From: JBCAXA01 sp038749025 | Lineage (GTDB): Bacteria > Pseudomonadota > Gammaproteobacteria > Steroidobacterales > Woeseiaceae | Direction of reading: 5' to 3' | DNA length: 64,000 bases | Assembly: GCA_038749025.1 (NCBI GenBank) | Contig: JBCDIL010000016.1 | Location: forward strand, 1 to 64,000 | Shown here: positions 59,023-64,000 of the stretch, piece after piece | Layout: the number at the start of each line of letters is the position of its first letter | How positions within the stretch are numbered: position 1 is the first letter of the stretch | Translations under genes and position numbers: made by a program | The notes under the pieces: model-generated | Told to the model about the DNA's origin: nothing | What the model saw: only the letters and a program-made list of their open reading frames with translations | Database searches by the model: none

Positions 59023-62000
59023 TCACGAGTTTTGCGCTAACAGCTCAGCGTTTCCTCCTGCGGCCGTTGTGTCGATACAAACCGCTCGTTCATGCACGAA
59101 TCGTGTAGGTGCAACAATCTCATCGATGAGCCGAACGATCGCGCCCTCGCGCACGCTGAGTGTCTTACGAATATGGCTACGATAGTCATTGGCGGCCGCG
59201 CTCGCAACGGCGCTAATGGTCAGTGTGCGCAATGCGTTGAGCTCAATAGCGCCGGACAGCGCACAGAGTGGCAAGTCTGGTCGAATGAGGTCGGCTAGGC
59301 TCTGTGCCGCCTCCGGTGCCACCGCGACGACCGTATTGCCGCACGCTAACGCTTGTAGCACGTGCAAGCGAAGATCGGCAGGTGCCGAGTTTATGCAGAG
59401 AACGCGCCCGACAGGTACGACCGTCAACCGGTTCGATTCGCCCGTTGGCCCCGGCAAGTCAGTCGCATTGAACGGAAGTTTTTCGGTCTGACTCAGAACA
59501 TCGGCGTCGACAAGACTGCGGAGCCGTTCGTGTCGATCGGTGCGAGCGGACCACGCGGGGCTAGCGGGATGCTCGAACGCCGCCTCCAAGGCCGCCCTCT
59601 CGAACGTCACCACCACATCGGTGTCGCTCGTGGCCGAGTCGCCAGAACCTGCGTCTCGAAAACGCGCGAGGTAGTGCGGTCCACCAGCTTTGGGGCCGGT
59701 GCCTGAGAGTCCCTCGCCACCGAACGGTTGCGAACCAACGATGGCGCCGATTTGGTTACGGTTGACGTAAACGTTGCCAACATGGATATCGTTCACCACG
59801 CGCTGCACCCGTTCGTCGATACGCGTGTGCAAGCCAAACGTTAGCCCGTAGCCACGTTCGTTCACGGCGTTGATAATCGGGTCAACGTCGTCAGAGTCAA
59901 ATTCTGCCACGTGTAGGACCGGGCCGAAGACCTCCCGCTCGACGGCCGCGATGCCATCCGTTTTAACGAGGGTTGGTCCTAGCCAGTAGCCACCATCGCC
60001 ATTGGTCGACAGTTGTTTGATCACGTTGCCGGCGTCTTTTTGTTCGCGGCAGTAGGTGGCGATGTCACGATGAGCCTGCGCATCGATCAACGGGCCGACG
60101 TCGGTCGCGGTATCGAGCGGGTCGCCGAGTCGTAAGGCATCCATTGCGCCGGCCAACATCGTCAGTAGTGAATCAGCGCGTTCCTTTTGTACGTACAGCA
60201 AGCGTAGTGCCGAGCAGCGTTGGCCGGCGCTCTGAAACGCGCTGGCGACAATATCGCGGACCGCCTGCTCGTTAAGCGCTGTCGAATCGACCAGCATCGC
60301 GTTCAGACCGCCCGTTTCGGCAATCAACATCGTATTGGCAGCATTGTTGGTCGCCAGCGACCGCTCAATCAGCCGCGCGACCGCCGTTGAACCGGTGAAG
60401 CAAACGCCGGCGATGGCTTGATTGACTGTCAACGCCGCGCCGAGCTCCCCATCGCCAACCGCCAATTGCAAGGCATCCCTGGGTATGCCGGCGGCGTGTA
60501 GCAGCGCGACCGCGCGCGCTGCAATCAGTGGCGACTGCTCAGCGGGTTTTGCGATAACGGTGTTGCCGGTCACCAAGGCCGCCGCAACCTGGCCTGTGAA
60601 AATGGCGAGCGGGAAGTTCCATGGCGAGATACAGACGATGGTGCCGCGGGCAGCGCCCGGCAGTGAGTCGTGTTCGGCTTCGTTGGCGTAATAGCGCAGA
60701 AAGTCGACCGCCTCGCGAAGTTCGGCGATGGCATCGGCGATGGTCTTTCCCGCTTCCCGCGCGAGTAAAGCGAACAGCTCACCGTAGGCAGCCTCGTAGC
60801 GGTCGGCGGCGTCACGCAAGCAGGCGGCACGGCGGGCCACGGGCGTGTTAGCCCAGCTGGCGTTGGTACCGTTAGCGCGGGCTACCATTGCCGTTACCGC
60901 GCCGGTCGGTGTCAGAGCGATGCGCCCCACGACTTCATCGGTGCGAGCCGGGTTCTTGATGATCTGCGTAGCCGAATCAGCGCCGAGTTCCCAGGTAAAT
61001 GGCGCCAAGAAAGGTGCGCGTGCCGAGTCGATGGCGGTCAGTGTTGTCGGGTCTTGCGGGTCAAAACCGGCCGAATTGACTCGCTCGTTCCCGTAGAGTT
61101 GGCTCGGTGGCGGTATGTCGCGATTGACTTGACTCGGTCGTGTGGCCATCTCGGCGAGAGGATCGGCGGCAATGGTCTCCGGCGATATGCTCTCGTCGAC
61201 AATTTGGTTAACGAAGCTGGAGTTTGCGCCGTTCTCCAGTAAGCGCCTGACCAAATAGGCCAATAAGTCTTCGTGGGCGCCGACCGGCGCGTAAATACGC
61301 GACCGAACATCGGCCTTTGCTCGCACCGCCTCGTGTAATGCTTCGCCCATACCGTGCAAACGCTGAAACTCGAAGTCATCGTAGCGACCATGGGCCATCG
61401 CCAACACGGCGGCCATCGTGTGGGCGTTGTGCGTAGCGAACTGCGGGTAGAACCGATCGCGCTGACCCAGTAAGCGACGGGCGCACGCGATATAACTAAC
61501 ATCGGTATTGATTTTGCGAGTCAACACCGGGTACGACGGCAAGCCAAGCACCTGCGCCAGTTTTATTTCCGTGTCCCAGTAGGCGCCCTTGACAAGCCGA
61601 ACCATCAAGCGACGCTCAAGCGACGTCGCCAGCGCGTACAACCAATCGATCACGGCCAACGCGCGGCGACCGTAGGCTTGAACGACGACACCGAAGCCGT
61701 CCCAACCGGCCAGTGTCGGGCTGCTGACGACTCGCTGAATGATGTCGAGCGAAAACTCGAGCCGGTTGGCTTCCTCCGCGTCAATGTTAAAGCCGAGTTG
61801 CGCTTTGCGGGCTTCTTCGGCAAGGAGCAAAACCTTGTCGGCAAGCGGTGCGAGCGTATGGGCGTGATGGGCGTGTTCGTAGCGCGGATGAAGCGCCGAG
61901 AGCTTGACCGATATCCCGGGATTTCGGGCGATCTCGTTGTGCTTTGCTCGCGCCGCTAAGGCAGCGATCGCGTCGCGATACGCCTCGAAATAACGTTCGG

Positions 62001-62625
62001 CGTCGTCGTAGGTACGTGCCGCCTCGCCGAGCATATCGTACGAGTACGTGTAGCCGCGCTCGACCATCGCATTGCCGCGATGCGTTGCCGAATCGATGGA
62101 CTCACCAAGCACGAACTGCTCGCCCATCTCCTGCATCGCACGCCGTACCGCGAGGCGGACGACCGGTTCACCAAGGCGTCGGACCATGCCCCGAACTGCG
62201 CCGACAACGCCCGGTTCCTCGTCGGCCAACACTTTGCCGGTCAGCATTAATGCCCACGTCGACGCGTTAACAAGAATCGATCCGGAGTCGCCGACGTGGG
62301 CGCCCCAGTCATGCGGCATGATCTTGTCGCGAATGAGGTCATCGATGGTCGCGTTATCGGGCACGCGAAGCAACGCTTCCGCTAAACACATCAGCGCGAC
62401 GCCTTCTTGCGTCGATAGCCCGTACTCGGCCAAAAACGATTCCATCATGCTGGGGTCCGATGCGTCGCGGACCGTACGTACGAAGTCGGCGGCCTGCTGA
62501 CTGACCGCGGTCCGCTGTTCTGACGACAACGCGGCAGCCTTGATCAATTCGCTTATCAGCGTGTCTTCATCGGCAAGGTTGTAGGTCGCAATTCGGTGGC
62601 GCAGCGACTCAAGGTGGTCGGTCAT
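59023..62625 (-). CDS. putA: Bifunctional proline dehydrogenase/delta-1-pyrroline-5-carboxylate dehydrogenase (type B PutA)
   Basis: A 1200-residue enzyme that oxidises proline to glutamate with substrate channelling. The N-terminal helical region and PRODH barrel (about 150-480) carry RLMVRLVKGAYWDTEIKLAQ-type sequence. The aldehyde dehydrogenase domain (about 540-1000) has ISPWNFPLAIFTGQ, CFTGSTAVARL, AETGGLNAML and the catalytic cysteine in SAGQRCSALRLLYV. About 200 residues follow that resemble a degenerate ALDH fold, as in type B PutA. There is no N-terminal ribbon-helix-helix, so unlike E. coli PutA it should not repress its own gene. Overlaps the thioesterase gene by 4 bases. Confidence 0.95.
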   Translation of the reverse strand: MTDHLESLRHRIATYNLADEDTLISELIKAAALSSEQRTAVSQQAADFVRTVRDASDPSMMESFLAEYGLSTQEGVALMCLAEALLRVPDNATIDDLIRDKIMPHDWGAHVGDSGSILVNASTWALMLTGKVLADEEPGVVGAVRGMVRRLGEPVVRLAVRRAMQEMGEQFVLGESIDSATHRGNAMVERGYTYSYDMLGEAARTYDDAERYFEAYRDAIAALAARAKHNEIARNPGISVKLSALHPRYEHAHHAHTLAPLADKVLLLAEEARKAQLGFNIDAEEANRLEFSLDIIQRVVSSPTLAGWDGFGVVVQAYGRRALAVIDWLYALATSLERRLMVRLVKGAYWDTEIKLAQVLGLPSYPVLTRKINTDVSYIACARRLLGQRDRFYPQFATHNAHTMAAVLAMAHGRYDDFEFQRLHGMGEALHEAVRAKADVRSRIYAPVGAHEDLLAYLVRRLLENGANSSFVNQIVDESISPETIAADPLAEMATRPSQVNRDIPPPSQLYGNERVNSAGFDPQDPTTLTAIDSARAPFLAPFTWELGADSATQIIKNPARTDEVVGRIALTPTGAVTAMVARANGTNASWANTPVARRAACLRDAADRYEAAYGELFALLAREAGKTIADAIAELREAVDFLRYYANEAEHDSLPGAARGTIVCISPWNFPLAIFTGQVAAALVTGNTVIAKPAEQSPLIAARAVALLHAAGIPRDALQLAVGDGELGAALTVNQAIAGVCFTGSTAVARLIERSLATNNAANTMLIAETGGLNAMLVDSTALNEQAVRDIVASAFQSAGQRCSALRLLYVQKERADSLLTMLAGAMDALRLGDPLDTATDVGPLIDAQAHRDIATYCREQKDAGNVIKQLSTNGDGGYWLGPTLVKTDGIAAVEREVFGPVLHVAEFDSDDVDPIINAVNERGYGLTFGLHTRIDERVQRVVNDIHVGNVYVNRNQIGAIVGSQPFGGEGLSGTGPKAGGPHYLARFRDAGSGDSATSDTDVVVTFERAALEAAFEHPASPAWSARTDRHERLRSLVDADVLSQTEKLPFNATDLPGPTGESNRLTVVPVGRVLCINSAPADLRLHVLQALACGNTVVAVAPEAAQSLADLIRPDLPLCALSGAIELNALRTLTISAVASAAANDYRSHIRKTLSVREGAIVRLIDEIVAPTRFVHERAVCIDTTAAGGNAELLAQNS

Positions 62626-63059
62626 GGTCTGGACGTCAAAAGGCGGCTGAGGGCGTCGCGAATAGTAGCCGGAATTGGCGTCGGCCGTTCGGTTACACGA
62701 TCGACAAAAACATGCGTGAAAAACCCCTCAGCCGCAGCCGTTTCACCGGATCCGAAAATCGCCATTTCGTAGGTGACTGAGCTCGTGCCGAGGTGGCTCA
62801 CTCGCAAGGCGCCCTCCAGCGGTTCTGGGTGTCGAATAGCGGCGTGGTACCGGCACCCCGACTCAACGACGTAACCGATAGCCGGACTGATGGCTGGGTC
62901 GAATCCACCCGCATCGATTAGGTATTGATTCGCGACGGTGTCGAAGTAGGCGTAGTGGTTCACATTGTTGATGTGCCCGTAGATGTCGTTGTCTGCCCAA
63001 CGGGTGGCAAGCGGCAAGAACCAACGGTAGTCACTACGGTGGCCGGCGGGTTTTTTCAT
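62622..63059 (-). CDS. Hotdog-fold acyl-CoA thioesterase (4HBT family)
   Basis: A 145-residue thioesterase of the 4-hydroxybenzoyl-CoA/YbgC type: RWADNDIYGHINNVNHYAYFDTVAN contains the catalytic aspartate and HxNN. ATG 63059 is preferred; the frame reaches 63155, but the extension is arginine/alanine-rich without family features. It overlaps putA (4 bases), so both are expressed together. Substrate unknown; the right-hand liu genes suggest CoA-thioester metabolism in the area. Confidence 0.88.
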   Translation of the reverse strand: MKKPAGHRSDYRWFLPLATRWADNDIYGHINNVNHYAYFDTVANQYLIDAGGFDPAISPAIGYVVESGCRYHAAIRHPEPLEGALRVSHLGTSSVTYEMAIFGSGETAAAEGFFTHVFVDRVTERPTPIPATIRDALSRLLTSRP

Positions 63060-63208
63060 GGTTGTTTTGGCTGGCGGCGCAATGGTTGCTGAACATTTTC
63101 GTCGCCATGGTAGCGCCGTCTGTCCGGCAGCGCTTGCGGCAAACCACCGCGGCATCTGGTGCTGACTGGATCCGGTCAGATGGCGAGCGCGCCGTCGTCA
63201 CAGCCCAA

Positions 63209-63237
63209 TTGACGTTCACGTAAACGTTAACTAAGCT
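63209..63237 (+). promoter_or_regulatory. LiuR-type operator overlapping the liu promoter
   Basis: A 22-base imperfect palindrome (63209-63230) beginning TTGACGTT and ending AACGTTAA matches its own complement at 18 positions and resembles the LiuR boxes described upstream of liu operons in gammaproteobacteria. Its first six bases double as a -35 (TTGACG), with TAAGCT (63232-63237) 17 bases on as -10. Confidence 0.7.
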
Positions 63238-63263
63238 GCGCGCCACACGAGTAAGGCGCTGCC

Positions 63264-63677
63264 ATGACCGATCAACGCCGATACGGCATTTCTGAACTTG
63301 CAAAAGAGTTTGATGTAACGACCCGAACCCTCCGTTTTTACGAGGAAAAAGGCTGGCTTACACCGCTTCGAGAAGGTGGGCGACGGGTTTTCAGCGGAAA
63401 AGATCGAACCCGCTTACGGCTGATATTGCGGGGCCGGCGCATCGGCTTATCGCTGGAGGAAAGTGTCGAGATCATCGATCTGTATGACTCGCCGGCCGGT
63501 ACGGTCGGCCAGGCGACGGTGCTGCTGGAGCGCCTCGATGAGCGCCGCCAAGCGCTACTGGACCAGCGGGCGGACATTGAGGCGATGTTGAAATCGCTGC
63601 AGACGGTCGAACAGCGCGTTCGCGCAACACTCAATAACGAGTCGGCCGGTGCGGCTGATGGGGGACAGTCACGATGA
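63264..63677 (+). CDS. liuR: MerR-family regulator of branched-chain amino acid degradation
   Basis: A 137-residue MerR regulator: HTH YGISELAKEFDVTTRTLRFYEEKGWL at about 7-32, wing region RRVFSGKDRTRLRLI and a C-terminal dimerisation coiled coil (LLERLDERRQALLDQRADIEAMLKSL). Its TGA overlaps the start of the isovaleryl-CoA dehydrogenase gene (ATGA), the standard liuRA order. LiuR controls leucine/isovalerate catabolism in many proteobacteria, and the operator upstream supports autoregulation. Confidence 0.92.
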   Translation: MTDQRRYGISELAKEFDVTTRTLRFYEEKGWLTPLREGGRRVFSGKDRTRLRLILRGRRIGLSLEESVEIIDLYDSPAGTVGQATVLLERLDERRQALLDQRADIEAMLKSLQTVEQRVRATLNNESAGAADGGQSR

Positions 63678-64000
63678 CACTGTATACCGAGTTGGACTAC
63701 GGATTGGACGATGAGCTGATGATGCTGCGCGAATCGGTGCGCCAGTTCGTCGACAGCGAGATCGCGCCGCGCGCTGATGAGATCGATCGAAGCAATACGT
63801 TTCCTAGCGACGTTTGGCGCTCATTGGGCGACATGGGGCTCCTCGGCATTACCGTCGAAGAGGAATACGGTGGCAGCGGTTTGGGCTACCTCGCGCATTG
63901 CATCGCAATGGAGGAGGTCAGTCGTGGCTCGGCGTCGGTCGGTCTTTCGTACGGTGCGCACTCGAACCTTTGCCTTAACCAAATCCGTCGCAACGGCAGC
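63674..64000 (+). CDS. liuA: Isovaleryl-CoA dehydrogenase, N-terminal part
   Basis: The first 109 codons of an acyl-CoA dehydrogenase that run off the right edge. LMMLRESVRQFVDSEIAPRADEIDRSN is the N-terminal helical domain, and SVGLSYGAHSNLCLNQIRRNG is characteristic of isovaleryl-CoA dehydrogenase, the flavoenzyme of leucine degradation. It starts within the liuR stop (ATGA), so the two are coupled. The rest of the liu operon is expected beyond the window. Confidence 0.92.
   Translation, partial: MTLYTELDYGLDDELMMLRESVRQFVDSEIAPRADEIDRSNTFPSDVWRSLGDMGLLGITVEEEYGGSGLGYLAHCIAMEEVSRGSASVGLSYGAHSNLCLNQIRRNGS

Noticed and set aside
62622..63155. Longer start for the thioesterase at 63155
   Set aside because: The 32-codon extension is Arg/Ala-rich and the hotdog domain begins right after ATG 63059.
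1..64000. CRISPR arrays, intact insertion sequences, prophage genes, rRNA operons
   Set aside because: No regularly spaced repeats, transposase genes with terminal repeats, phage structural genes or rRNA sequence were seen on either strand.

Overview
The window looks like a stretch of chromosome from a Gram-negative, aerobic gammaproteobacterium that is not an enteric. It carries LptD, SurA, LolB, TonB-type and Mre/Rod genes, the lolB / tRNA-Gln / prs / rplY / pth / ychF order typical of gammaproteobacteria, and the AmgK-MurU recycling route. It also has reverse-transsulfuration enzymes (CBS and cystathionine lyase), a proline and branched-chain amino acid catabolism edge, and an overall G+C-rich composition. 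No phage, CRISPR array or intact insertion sequence is visible. I cannot name the species.

Layout. (1) 1-3.7 kb, minus strand: lptD-surA-pdxA (pdxA cut by the window edge), divergent from amgK-murU. (2) 5.4-14.9 kb, minus strand: one long envelope operon, mreB-mreC-mreD-mrdA-rodA-mltB-rlpA-dacA-ybeD-lipB, with many 4-8 nt stop/start overlaps. (3) 15-25.2 kb, plus strand: gatCAB, hslO, an ArsR-methyltransferase fusion regulator, metF, metH and a BioY-like transporter. (4) 25.2-35.5 kb: ppiB and prmC, the cbs-cystathionine lyase pair, a Gfo/Idh/MocA oxidoreductase, a DUF885 hydrolase, and hemA-prfA-cysK-like. (5) 35.6-41.7 kb, plus strand: TPR lipoprotein, lolB, tRNA-Gln, prs, rplY, pth, ychF. 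ispE, normally between lolB and the tRNA, is absent here. (6) 41.7-43.9 kb: a pair of bacterial-PH-domain membrane proteins and a CAU-anticodon tRNA.

(7) 44-49.5 kb: an A+T-richer accessory stretch directly after that tRNA. Two paralogous, apparently exported S-adenosylmethionine hydroxide adenosyltransferase (DUF62) proteins flank a TetR regulator, and a short repeated sequence borders the units. Next to them are a LysR regulator and a divergent metallo-beta-lactamase-fold lipoprotein. This is the part most likely to be undescribed biology.

(8) 49.5-53 kb: a retinol-saturase/CrtI-like FAD oxidoreductase, a CxxC peroxiredoxin-like protein divergent from a cysteine-containing HxlR regulator, an ABM-domain protein and an EVE-domain protein. 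(9) 53.1-59 kb: a TonB-dependent receptor divergent from a five-gene set (methyltransferase, small orphan protein, integral membrane protein, SDR, exported NTF2-like protein). A perfect TATAACGTTATA palindrome lies between them. (10) 59-64 kb: type-B PutA with an overlapping thioesterase, then a LiuR-type MerR regulator with a clear operator, coupled to isovaleryl-CoA dehydrogenase, which runs off the right edge.

Sulfur and one-carbon metabolism recurs: MetF/MetH regenerate methionine, CBS and the lyase drain homocysteine to cysteine, the ArsR-methyltransferase fusion is positioned to sense SAM/SAH, and the DUF62 pair belongs to a SAM-cleaving family. All function calls are from reading the sequence; no database search was possible.
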